Part shown: positions 6,762-14,074 of the stretch, piece after piece
How positions within the stretch are numbered: position 1 is the stretch's first letter
Layout: every line of letters starts with the position of its first letter
Assembly: GCA_002409525.1 (NCBI GenBank)
Contig: DHNM01000044.1
Location: 9,749-29,405, forward strand
Length of the DNA: 19,657 bases
Direction: 5' to 3'
DNA from: Eubacterium sp. UBA5416
GTDB lineage: Bacteria > Bacillota > Clostridia > Lachnospirales > Lachnospiraceae
Made by a program: the position numbers and the translations under genes
Notes under the pieces: generated by a model
Databases searched by the model: none
What the model was told of the DNA's origin: nothing
The model's input: the letters and a program-made list of their open reading frames with translations, nothing else

Positions 6762-7517
6762 ATGGAAATCAAATTATACAACATTGGAGAAATGAGCAGG
6801 CTTTTTAATCTGAGTGTTCAGACTCTGCGCTATTATGATAAAATAGGTTTGTTTATACCTGCATATAGAGAGACAAACGGATACCGGAAATATAAATTTG
6901 AACAGATATATAAACTGGCAGCCATCTGTCATCTGAGGGAACTTGGCTACCCCTTAAAGCTCATCGCGGAAATTATGAATACCCGAAATGTAGATACCTC
7001 ATTAAATGAAATGGAAAACCGCCTCCATTATGTCAGGCGTGAAATCCGGTATTTGCAGAATACCGAAAACATTCTTGACAGAAAAATCCACTTCATCAAA
7101 CGAGAGGTACCACCCTTTGATTCCATACTGGAAGATTCCATACAAAACTTTGAAACCCGTTATTATATTCTAATCGGGAATGAGGAGACCCTATACCAAG
7201 ATAAATCCTTTTACCTCAATCCTACCATTGTTTTTTATGATGATAGGGGAGACCGTAAATTCGGAGCATATCTCGGGACGTCAAAAGAATTAAGGTCCGA
7301 AGACAAATGTATGAAAAGTATTCAGGCTGGAAAATATCTGATCCTATGGCATAAAGGCGGATATGACACGATCTGGCAGCATGTACTGGAAATACGAGAA
7401 AAATATCGTAACTTGAACCTCGAAAGCTGGTCGGTCCACTTTAACATCGTAGATCAATTCATAGAAAAGAATCCGGAACATTATCTCACAAAGATTCAGA
7501 TTCTGATAAAAATATAG
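6762..7517 (+). CDS. MerR-family transcriptional regulator with C-terminal effector-binding domain
   Basis: The 251-residue protein starts with a MerR winged helix: YNIGEMSRLFNLSVQTLRYY (residues 6-25), then DKIGLFIP and NGYRKYKFEQIYKLAAICHLRELGYPLKLIAEIM. A dimerisation coiled coil lies near residues 78-115, and a beta-rich GyrI/BmrR-like effector domain covers about 120-251 (LIWHKGGYDTIWQHVLEIREK is typical of that fold). Regulators of this build (BmrR, Mta-like) bind small organic ligands in the C-terminal domain and twist promoters with 19-bp spacers into an active form. The operon promoter at 4613-4643 has exactly that architecture, so self-contained ligand-induced activation of amidohydrolase, membrane protein and regulator is likely. 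It is the last gene of the operon, 16 bp after the membrane protein gene and 12 bp before a strong terminator. The ligand is unknown; the enzyme's substrate is the obvious candidate. Confidence 0.88.
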   Translation: MEIKLYNIGEMSRLFNLSVQTLRYYDKIGLFIPAYRETNGYRKYKFEQIYKLAAICHLRELGYPLKLIAEIMNTRNVDTSLNEMENRLHYVRREIRYLQNTENILDRKIHFIKREVPPFDSILEDSIQNFETRYYILIGNEETLYQDKSFYLNPTIVFYDDRGDRKFGAYLGTSKELRSEDKCMKSIQAGKYLILWHKGGYDTIWQHVLEIREKYRNLNLESWSVHFNIVDQFIEKNPEHYLTKIQILIKI

Positions 7518-7529
7518 TCCCAAAAAACA

Positions 7530-7578
7530 AAGACCCCTGAGAACAGCCATCAATAGCTGTTTTCAGGGGTCTTCTTAG
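7530..7578. terminator. Strong bidirectional rho-independent terminator
   Basis: An 18-bp stem (7530-7547 with 7556-7573; one G.U pair, otherwise complete) closes an 8-base loop. Arms read AAGACCCCTGAGAACAGC and GCTGTTTTCAGGGGTCTT. On the minus strand the stem is followed by TGTTTTTT, on the plus strand by CTTAGATTTT. It lies between the convergent MerR gene (stop 7517) and the LCP gene (stop 7596). Confidence 0.9.
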
Positions 7579-7595
7579 ATTTTCAATCACAAAAA

Positions 7596-8657
7596 CTACT
7601 GATACAAGTTTTCCTGCAAATAGGACCTGCACTGTGTAAGATCCGGCACAAGCACATCCATCTTTCGGATGACCGCCGGACGAAACGAACCGTCCTGTGG
7701 AATCCGATAGCTTTCAACATTGCCTGCCCCCATGGTAAACACGGTCATCGCATATCCCATAAGATCACCATGTGACAGGTCTGTTGTCAATAATGGGAAA
7801 CCTTTGTCAATCAGTTTCAATATTGTATTCAGATCTGACTTTTTCGCCTTTTCAAATGCCGCTGTCAGTACTTCCCTCTGACGATTGGTTCTTTCATAGT
7901 CAGAATTTCCAACCGATCGATTTCTCGCATGAATCAGGGCCTGCTCACCATTTAGATGATTCATCCCTTCCTTTAGATCCCAATCCTCATCTTTTGCCTG
8001 GGGATCTAGAACCGTCTGACTATTTCCGATTACATAATCCGCCTCTCTTTGAGAAAGTTCCAGATCAATACCGCCAAGAAGATCGATACAGGACTGGAAA
8101 CCTTCAAAGTCCACTTCTATATTTCCATCTATATGAACCCCGAAGTTTTTCTCCACTACCTGGTCAAGCAGATCCATCCCTCCAAACTGATAAGCCGCAT
8201 TCATACGGTTATCACTGTATCCGGGAATCTGAACATACAAATCACGCATAAAGGAAGTAACCTGAATTGCACTTTTTTTCTTATTGATCGTGACCATCAT
8301 CATAGAATCGGACCGCTGTCTTCCCTGTCCTTCTCTTCTATCCTGTCCGATCAGCATAATATTTACAACATCCCTATCTTTCATAATGTCCTTTGTCAGA
8401 TCCGGCCATATTACATCTTCAGGCAAAATCTTCTGCAGATCACTATCGGAACTTTCATCCGCCTTATCCTCATCCGTTTCAAATGTCTCCTCCGAAGGAT
8501 CAATCTTCTTATTGTCCTCTGTGGTTGTTTTATTTATCTTGCCAAGTGTATGCTGTGCATAAGCATATCCGGCGCCCAGAACGATGACAACAAGTAAAAG
8601 CACCGCAATTAGAATTTTGAAAACCACAGGCATCTTCTTTTTTTTCTTTTGTTTCAT
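7596..8657 (-). CDS. LytR-CpsA-Psr (LCP) family cell-wall glycopolymer ligase
   Basis: LCP proteins attach teichoic acids, capsule or other glycopolymers from undecaprenyl-linked precursors to peptidoglycan on the outer face of the membrane. The 353-residue product has a short Lys-rich cytoplasmic start, one transmembrane anchor (about residues 10-34), an acidic linker rich in Asp/Glu/Ser (about 47-75) and the LCP domain from about 96 to 310. Key residues are present: RSDSMM (115-120), TSFMRDLYVQIPG with Arg138, a DLLGGIDLEL segment, and HARNR followed by DYERTNRQREVL (Arg245, Arg247, Arg256, Arg259), which bind the pyrophosphate lipid. It looks intact and of normal length. Start: ATG preceded by GAGGAG at seven bases. 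It is a separate unit with a TATAAT box about 50 bp upstream and a terminator behind it. The transferred polymer cannot be told. Confidence 0.93.
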   Translation of the reverse strand: MKQKKKKKMPVVFKILIAVLLLVVIVLGAGYAYAQHTLGKINKTTTEDNKKIDPSEETFETDEDKADESSDSDLQKILPEDVIWPDLTKDIMKDRDVVNIMLIGQDRREGQGRQRSDSMMMVTINKKKSAIQVTSFMRDLYVQIPGYSDNRMNAAYQFGGMDLLDQVVEKNFGVHIDGNIEVDFEGFQSCIDLLGGIDLELSQREADYVIGNSQTVLDPQAKDEDWDLKEGMNHLNGEQALIHARNRSVGNSDYERTNRQREVLTAAFEKAKKSDLNTILKLIDKGFPLLTTDLSHGDLMGYAMTVFTMGAGNVESYRIPQDGSFRPAVIRKMDVLVPDLTQCRSYLQENLYQ

Positions 8658-8703
8658 CTCATTCTCCTCATATGTCTTTCAGAAATTTTACCATGATATC
8701 TAT

Positions 8704-8709
8704 ATTATA
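8704..8709 (-). promoter_or_regulatory. Probable -10 box of the LCP gene
   Basis: On the minus strand a perfect TATAAT lies about 46 bp before the LCP start codon, in the 120-bp gap between this gene and the Fe-alcohol dehydrogenase gene upstream. No good -35 box is seen at 16-18 bp, so the promoter may be weak or activator-dependent. Confidence 0.4.
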
Positions 8710-8777
8710 CACCTTTTTTGGGAAAATATGGGATATATTCTTCTGAACATTAAAATGGAGAACAGAGATAAAAAGAG

Positions 8778-9944
8778 TTAATCACACATCTCGAAGATCT
8801 TCTCGATATCCTTCTGTCTGAGTGGTTTAAACCCGCGAAGCACATCGCCGCCGCAAGCCTTTTTTGCCATAACCGGGTAATCTTCTGACTGGATTCCAAC
8901 TTCGGATAAGGTGCTTTTCAGTCCCAATGTCTTAAAGAAAAAGTCCGAAAGCATTTCTATCGCCTTCTCGGCAATTTCCATATCCGGAAGAGTAGAATCT
9001 ATCCCAAATACATTGACTCCAAACTGCACATACCTCGAAACTGTAGTCTCATCCAGGCAGTATTTCAGCCAGCGTGGTGTCAAAATTGCAAGTCCCAGAC
9101 CATGCGTAATATCATACCTCGCCGATAACTCATGTTCCATCGGATGGCAGCTCCATTCTAAGTGCTTACCTCCGTTAATAAATCCGTTAATTGCCCAGGA
9201 AGACGTCCACATAAGATTGGCGCGTGCCTCATAATTATCAGGTTCTCTCAGAGCAGCGGGTGCGTACTTTATTACCGTTTTAAGAAGACCCTCCATGAAG
9301 CAATCCAACATATAAAGATCGGGCTCCATATTAAAGTAGACTTCCATGATATGACTCATCATATCTGCAGCTCCGCAGGCCGTCTGGTATGCACTCACAG
9401 TATACGTGTTAGTCGGATCTAGGAAAGAAACCTTCGGCTGTAATTTTTCTGATCCATTTCCTATTTTATCCTGTGTTTCGGGATTACTGATCACACCGCC
9501 ACTGTCCATCTCGGAACCCGTCGCCGCAAGAGTTAAAACATCCAAAATAGGCAGTGCCTTTTTTACGGGTGCTCCTTTACTGAAAAAATCCCAGGGATCA
9601 TGAACCACACAGGCAGCAGCTGCAATCCATTTTGTCGCATCAATCGTCGACCCGCCGCCTACTGCAAGCAGAACATCAATTCCCTCTTTCTTGCAGATTT
9701 CTGCTCCTTTTCGAACAGAATCAACCTTTGGATTCGGTTCAATTCCGGACAGTTCAAAATGCTCCAGACCTGCTTTCTCAATTTCTTTTATGATCGAATC
9801 ATAGAGGCCTGACCTTTTGATAGAGCCCCCGCCATAGGTCAGCAGTACCTTTTTCCCATAATTGCTCAATTCTTCTCCCAGATGTATGAGCTGATTTTCT
9901 CCAAAATACACCTTTGTCGGAATATGATAAATAAAATTGTTCAT
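8778..9944 (-). CDS. Iron-containing alcohol dehydrogenase, butanol dehydrogenase type
   Basis: A group III Fe-type alcohol dehydrogenase that reduces aldehydes such as butanal to alcohols with NAD(P)H in the cytoplasm. The frame begins at ATG 9965, but the AAAGGAG ribosome binding site lies within those first codons, nine bases before a second ATG at 9944, so the protein starts MNNFIYHIPTKVYFGEN (388 residues, the usual length of the BdhA/YugJ group). It shows the dinucleotide motif GGGSTID (97-103, with the following ATKW) and four metal ligands: D194 and H198 (AADMMSHIMEVYF), H267 (SCHPMEHELS) and H281 (DITHGLGLAIL). It starts 48 bp after the arginine deiminase gene on the same strand and probably shares its transcript. 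Exact substrate and whether NADH or NADPH is used cannot be fixed from sequence alone. Confidence 0.9.
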   Translation of the reverse strand: MNNFIYHIPTKVYFGENQLIHLGEELSNYGKKVLLTYGGGSIKRSGLYDSIIKEIEKAGLEHFELSGIEPNPKVDSVRKGAEICKKEGIDVLLAVGGGSTIDATKWIAAAACVVHDPWDFFSKGAPVKKALPILDVLTLAATGSEMDSGGVISNPETQDKIGNGSEKLQPKVSFLDPTNTYTVSAYQTACGAADMMSHIMEVYFNMEPDLYMLDCFMEGLLKTVIKYAPAALREPDNYEARANLMWTSSWAINGFINGGKHLEWSCHPMEHELSARYDITHGLGLAILTPRWLKYCLDETTVSRYVQFGVNVFGIDSTLPDMEIAEKAIEMLSDFFFKTLGLKSTLSEVGIQSEDYPVMAKKACGGDVLRGFKPLRQKDIEKIFEMCD

Positions 9945-9992
9945 AGACAAAACTCCTTTCGACATTTGTTTGCAGGTTAAATATATATTACA

Positions 9993-11234
9993 TTAAATGT
10001 AGCCCCTTGGCAAATCTTCCCTAATCAGCGGCATACTCATACATCTCGGGCCACCTCTTCCCCTGGATAATTCCGAGCTTGGCATTTCCAGAACTTTTAT
10101 TCCATGATCCCGCATAATACTATTGGTAACATAGTTTCTGTCATAAGCAATAACGGTTCCCGGGCTGACACATAGCGTGTTTGATCCGTCATTCCACTGT
10201 TCCCGCTCAGATGCCATTCGGTCCATTCCTCCACAGCGAATCATAGTCACCTGGTCTAACCCAAGGCATCGGCATAGAATATCTGGCAGATTACCTCCAT
10301 GCTCCGTAACTTTTAAAGATCCTTTCCGATCACCGGAATCTATTTCAAAGACCTTTAGATTGTCCAAGATTCCCGGATGAACGATAAACTTGTCAAAATC
10401 AATCTGAGTTAATACCGTGTCCAAATGCATAAATGCCCGGATATTTGGTATATCAAGTGCAAGTATTTTCTGAACTTGTGCATTTTCGTCAGAAAAGATA
10501 TTTTCTGCCAGCTGCTCAACTGCCTCTGGTGTCGTCCTCTGGGAAATTCCGACAGCAAGTACATGTGGACTCAGATTCAAAATGTCTCCACCTTCAATAC
10601 AGAAAGGATTTTCTCTCGTATAATAAAAAGGAATATTATCTGAAAAATCCGGATGATTTTCTAAAATCAGTTTTCCATAAATTGTCTCGCGTCTTCTTGT
10701 CCGGGAATACATATAGTTTAGGCTGACCCCATCCCCGATCGTAGCAAAAGGATCACGGGTAAAATACAGGTTTGGTATGGGATCTAAGAGGAAATGGCTA
10801 TTCAGGTTCACAAGCTTTGATAAAGGGCTGTCCCCCACACCACTGACCTCATGTAAACCAATTCCTGACATTGTCTTAAGAATCAGTTCTTTTTCATCTT
10901 TGATTCCATTCAACAGATCAAATAATGACTCCTTATATTTTTGCGCCAGATTTTCACCTTCCCGAATAAATTGGCGGATAAACTCTCCCCGAAGTTTTGG
11001 ATCATTTTTCAATACCTCCGCTGCCAAATCCTCAAGATATACGACTTCCACACCCAGCTCCTGCAGCATCTTCGCAAAGTAATCGTGTTCCTGCTGCGCC
11101 GCCTTGAGATAGGGAATATCATCAAAGAGCAATCGCTCCAGCTCACCCGGCACAAGATTCTCCAATTCTTTTCCAGGTCTGTGAAGCATTACCTTCTTTA
11201 ATTTACCAATTTCACTTGTCACATGAACAGGCAT
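9993..11234 (-). CDS. arcA: Arginine deiminase
   Basis: Converts L-arginine to citrulline and ammonia, the first step of the arginine dihydrolase route. The open frame extends upstream to 11486, but those 84 codons are non-homologous, cover the hairpins and the end of the neighbouring gene, and lack a ribosome binding site. The ATG at 11234, preceded by GGAGGT, starts the conserved MPVHVTSEIGKLKKVMLHRPG, giving 413 residues, the normal length. Catalytic residues are present: D161 (FTRDPFATIGDG), E214 (CIEGGDILNLS), H270 and D272 (FMHLDTVLTQID) and the nucleophile C398 (RGRGGPRCMSMP). The usual partners (ornithine carbamoyltransferase arcB, carbamate kinase arcC, antiporter arcD) are not in the window; instead an aldo/keto reductase lies upstream and an alcohol dehydrogenase downstream. 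It may be used for arginine catabolism with distant partners, or for acid defence; both are inference. Confidence 0.96.
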   Translation of the reverse strand: MPVHVTSEIGKLKKVMLHRPGKELENLVPGELERLLFDDIPYLKAAQQEHDYFAKMLQELGVEVVYLEDLAAEVLKNDPKLRGEFIRQFIREGENLAQKYKESLFDLLNGIKDEKELILKTMSGIGLHEVSGVGDSPLSKLVNLNSHFLLDPIPNLYFTRDPFATIGDGVSLNYMYSRTRRRETIYGKLILENHPDFSDNIPFYYTRENPFCIEGGDILNLSPHVLAVGISQRTTPEAVEQLAENIFSDENAQVQKILALDIPNIRAFMHLDTVLTQIDFDKFIVHPGILDNLKVFEIDSGDRKGSLKVTEHGGNLPDILCRCLGLDQVTMIRCGGMDRMASEREQWNDGSNTLCVSPGTVIAYDRNYVTNSIMRDHGIKVLEMPSSELSRGRGGPRCMSMPLIREDLPRGYI

Positions 11235-11266
11235 TTTCAAGCACCTCCATTTTTTCTGATATACCG

Positions 11267-11317
11267 TCTCCGCGCACAAAGCGGAGAAGAAGGCCAGGCT
11301 AAAAGCCTGCCTTCTTC
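11267..11317 (-). other. Two adjoining hairpins in the gap before arcA
   Basis: Between the aldo/keto reductase stop and the arcA ribosome binding site are two abutting inverted repeats: TCTCCGC-N7-GCGGAGA (11267-11287) and GAAGAAGGCCAGGCT with AGCCTGCCTTCTTC (11286-11317, one bulged C, tiny loop). Neither is followed by a clean T tract on either strand, so an ordinary terminator is doubtful. An RNA-processing or attenuation element, or a weak terminator that separates the two genes, fits better. Confidence 0.5.
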
Positions 11318-11335
11318 TTGCTTTATGCTGATAAG

Positions 11336-12250
11336 TCAGGGAAGGATCTTCCCCGCTGACAGATAGAGTTCGTACCACTCTTCTCTGGTAAGTTCTACAT
11401 CCGGAGCCTTGCAGAGTCCTTTGATGTGGTCGAGCCCGGTCGTACCGACGATGACCTGAATTCCTGCAGGATGTCGAAGCAGCCATGCAACTGCAATCGC
11501 ATTTTCGGTGACATCATATTTCTCCGCAAGTCTGGTCAGAACTTCATTTAATTTGGGAAATTTATCACTTCCGATGAAAGTTCCCTCGAACATCCCATAC
11601 TGAAACGGTGACCACGCCTGCAGTGTAATGTTCTTCAGCCTGGAATATTCGATAATTCCGCCATCTCTGTCACATCCCGCATCGCTGTGAATATTCACAT
11701 TTAACCCTGCATCAATTGTCGGGCAGTGAGCGATACTCAGCTGAATCTGATTGATCTGAATCCGGTTGTCGCAGCAACGGTTCAGCAGCTCCATTTGCAT
11801 GGGGTTCTGGTTGCTGACACCAAACGTCTTCACCTTTCCGTCTCTTGTAAGCTCATCAAATGCCTCTGCAACCTCTTCCGGTTCCACCAGCGCATCCGGT
11901 CTGTGGAGTAATAAACTATCCACATGATCCGTTCCCAGTCGTTTCAGACTTCCATCCACCGATTCAATGATGTGTTTCTTCGAAAAATCAAAACTTATTC
12001 CTGGATTAATCCCACATTTCGTCTGAATGAACATCTTGTCTCTCAGACTCGGCGTGAGTGCTTTTCCGAATACCTCCTCTGATCTTCCGCCGCCATAGAT
12101 ATCAGCATGGTCAAAGAAATTAATACCATTTTCCAGCGCTGTTTCAATTATTGCCTGAACCTTCTCCGCCGATAAACTGTCAATTCTCATGCATCCCAGT
12201 CCTACACGGGATACCTCCGGTAAATCCCTGCTCAGATTAAATGTTTTCAT
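11336..12250 (-). CDS. Aldo/keto reductase (YdhF-like)
   Basis: A 304-residue TIM-barrel oxidoreductase that should use NADPH to reduce carbonyl compounds. The catalytic tetrad is complete: D47 and Y52 (FFDHADIYGGG), K78 (IQTKCGINPG) and H116 (LLLHRPDALV). The C-terminal cofactor-binding stretch is VIVGTTGLDHIKGL. Motifs such as TKCGINPG, RLGTDHVDSLLLHRPDALVEPEEVAEAFDEL and GVSNQNPMQMELL match the YdhF group of Enterobacteria and Firmicutes. It starts with ATG (MKTFNLSRDLPEVSRVGLGCMR). The gene is 101 bp ahead of arcA on the same strand, so it might head an AKR-arcA-adh transcript, with the hairpins between them modulating read-through. Physiological substrate unknown. Confidence 0.92.
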   Translation of the reverse strand: MKTFNLSRDLPEVSRVGLGCMRIDSLSAEKVQAIIETALENGINFFDHADIYGGGRSEEVFGKALTPSLRDKMFIQTKCGINPGISFDFSKKHIIESVDGSLKRLGTDHVDSLLLHRPDALVEPEEVAEAFDELTRDGKVKTFGVSNQNPMQMELLNRCCDNRIQINQIQLSIAHCPTIDAGLNVNIHSDAGCDRDGGIIEYSRLKNITLQAWSPFQYGMFEGTFIGSDKFPKLNEVLTRLAEKYDVTENAIAVAWLLRHPAGIQVIVGTTGLDHIKGLCKAPDVELTREEWYELYLSAGKILP

Positions 12251-12670
12251 TGTAATTCACCAAACCTTTCTTAATATGTTGTATATTACACTTCTTTTAC
12301 TGCCTATCGATCCAGCCTAACCAGCGCATTTACATAAATTTTTACCGCACAAATGATATTGGCGACTGACTCTGTTTAAAGCTATAATCAAATCACCATA
12401 TGTTTTTACAACTTTTTAATTCTTTGTTACCATAATAAGTCATACGCACGTTCTAATCAAGACTTTTCTGACATTTGTTAACATTATTTATAATTTATAT
12501 TATTTATCAGAAACCTCCCGCCAAACCTGCTATTTTACTTATATTTGATCATCAATTACCTGATAGTGAAAAAGGATGTTTCAAACTTTTCGTCTGAGAC
12601 ACCCTTTATTATTATTTCACAGATTTAAGTTTTAATCCACTTCAAATGATGATCCTCATCAACGACCGGC
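12251..12670. other. 420-bp AT-rich gap: lct terminator and aldo/keto reductase leader
   Basis: No protein-coding signal was seen in this stretch on either strand. It holds the lct operon terminator (12571-12607) and, close to the aldo/keto reductase start, the inverted repeat TAATAT-GTTGT-ATATTA (12272-12288), a possible operator. A weak minus-strand promoter (TTGTAA, 17 bp, ATTATA) can be drawn near 12380-12410, but I do not regard it as secure. Confidence 0.45.
12571..12607 (-). terminator. Rho-independent terminator of the lactate operon
   Basis: AAAGG-A-TGTTTCA (12571-12583) pairs with TGAGACA-C-CCTTT (12595-12607), with a single A/C mismatch and one G.T pair. On the minus strand the stem runs directly into a TTTTT tract (CATCCTTTTTCAC). 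It lies about 65 bp beyond the lctD stop codon, as expected for the end of the lctP-etfB-etfA-lctD transcript. Confidence 0.75.
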
Positions 12671-14074
12671 TTAAGCCTGCGCCACTTTATGCGGGTTCAA
12701 AATATTATCAGGATCAAATACTCTCTTGATTCCATTCATCAGATCAATATTTTCCTCCGGCAGTGATTCCTTCAGATAAACTTTCTTCGCGTATCCGATC
12801 CCATGTTCTCCGGAGACCTGTCCGCGAAGTTCATACGCTTTATCATAGATCTTTTCCATCGTCGCCTTCATGCGTTTCTCCCACTCTTCGTCGCTCAGAT
12901 CATCTTTTAAGATGTAAGCATGAAGGTTACCGTCTCCGGCATGGCCAAAGCTCTTAATCCGGATGTCAATCTCTTTATGAAGATTGTGTAGATAGGTAAC
13001 CATCTCATTGACGTGATTTCTGGGGACAACCATATCCACCTCATCCATGTCAGTGGTGGACCCTTTGATTGCTTCAAGAAATGCTCCTCTGGCTTTCCAA
13101 ATTGAGTCTTCTCTTTCCTCTGTATCAGAGATAAGCACATCGATGGCTCCCTGAGCAAGACAGAGTTTTGCCACATTGTCATATGCCTGTTCAATCTCCT
13201 CCACAGAGTTTCCGTCAAACTTCAGCAGCAGATAAGCGTCCGACTGGTTATCCGGAAATGCCTTTCCCAGATATTTTTCAGCATCCTCGATGACCTCTCT
13301 CTGCATAAATTCGATGGCTGTCGGTATTGATTTCGATTTGATAATCAGCGGAACGGTATCAATTGCCTGATCCAAGGTCGGAAATGGAATCAGCAGACTG
13401 ATCACTTTTTTCGGAAGCGGTAGAAGCTTTAAAATAGCCTTCGTGATGATACACAGTGTTCCTTCCGATCCCACAATCAGATCCCTCAGATCATAGCCGG
13501 AACTGTTCTTTACCACTTTTCCGCCAAACTGTGTAATTTCTCCGTTCGGAAGTACAACTTCGAGTCCCATCACATAATCTCGTGTCACACCATACTTTAC
13601 AGCACGCATTCCGCCGGCATTCGTGCTGATATTTCCTCCGATAGTCGCTGATTTTTCACCCGGATCCGGTGGATAGAAGAAGTCATGGTCTTCGACATAG
13701 GAAGCCAGCTCCATGAGCAAAACTCCAGGTTCTACCGTAATCGTCAGGTTCTCTTCATCCAGCTCCAGGATATGATTCATCAGGCTGGTATCAATCATGA
13801 TTCCATGTTCAATCGCTACGGAAGAACCGACCAGGCCGGTACCTGAACCTCTTGGTGTCACAGGTATGACATTCTCATATGCATATTTCATAATCTCAGA
13901 TATTTCCTGTGACGAAGTAGCCTTTACAACAATATCGGGATAGCTGCTTGTGCCGCTAAGTTCATCGTGGCTATACTCTTCATTGATCTGATCTCCCCTC
14001 AGGACACGCTCGTTGTCATTCACAATCTCCCTGATGCGGCTGATATCCTTTTCATCGATTTTTTTATAACTCAT
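12671..14074 (-). CDS. lctD: FAD-linked lactate dehydrogenase subunit (GlcD/LctD family)
   Basis: Oxidises lactate to pyruvate and passes the electrons to the neighbouring electron-transfer flavoprotein. The 467-residue protein has the two-domain build of VAO/GlcD-type flavoproteins: FAD-binding loop PRGSGTGLVG (74-83), GGNISTNAGG (146-155), YDLRDLIVGSEGTL (about 194-207), and the C-terminal cap with DEVD (344-347), FGHAGDGNLH (H378, H385) and SGEHGIG (H424). Length is normal. It is the last gene of the operon and overlaps etfA by 4 bp (ATGA), which argues for equal production of the subunits. In Acetobacterium woodii the homologous LctBCD complex makes lactate oxidation with NAD+ possible by consuming reduced ferredoxin (flavin-based confurcation). 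The identical gene order and the ferredoxin-like domain on the EtfA partner support that role over glycolate oxidase. Stereospecificity is not readable from sequence. Confidence 0.92.
   Translation of the reverse strand: MSYKKIDEKDISRIREIVNDNERVLRGDQINEEYSHDELSGTSSYPDIVVKATSSQEISEIMKYAYENVIPVTPRGSGTGLVGSSVAIEHGIMIDTSLMNHILELDEENLTITVEPGVLLMELASYVEDHDFFYPPDPGEKSATIGGNISTNAGGMRAVKYGVTRDYVMGLEVVLPNGEITQFGGKVVKNSSGYDLRDLIVGSEGTLCIITKAILKLLPLPKKVISLLIPFPTLDQAIDTVPLIIKSKSIPTAIEFMQREVIEDAEKYLGKAFPDNQSDAYLLLKFDGNSVEEIEQAYDNVAKLCLAQGAIDVLISDTEEREDSIWKARGAFLEAIKGSTTDMDEVDMVVPRNHVNEMVTYLHNLHKEIDIRIKSFGHAGDGNLHAYILKDDLSDEEWEKRMKATMEKIYDKAYELRGQVSGEHGIGYAKKVYLKESLPEENIDLMNGIKRVFDPDNILNPHKVAQA

Noticed and set aside
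8049..8597. 182-codon plus-strand open frame opposite the LCP gene, and a 159-codon one at 7772-8251
   Set aside because: Both lie wholly antisense to a clearly conserved gene, lack ribosome binding sites and have no recognisable domain.
11235..11486. 84-codon N-terminal extension of the arginine deiminase frame
   Set aside because: It overlaps the end of the aldo/keto reductase gene and the hairpins, has no ribosome binding site and no resemblance to arginine deiminases, while ATG 11234 has GGAGGT before it and starts the conserved sequence.
12474..12492. TTGTTAAC-like string that resembles half of a Rex operator
   Set aside because: Only one half-site matches TTGTTAA; the second half is missing and the region is very AT-rich, so chance is likely.
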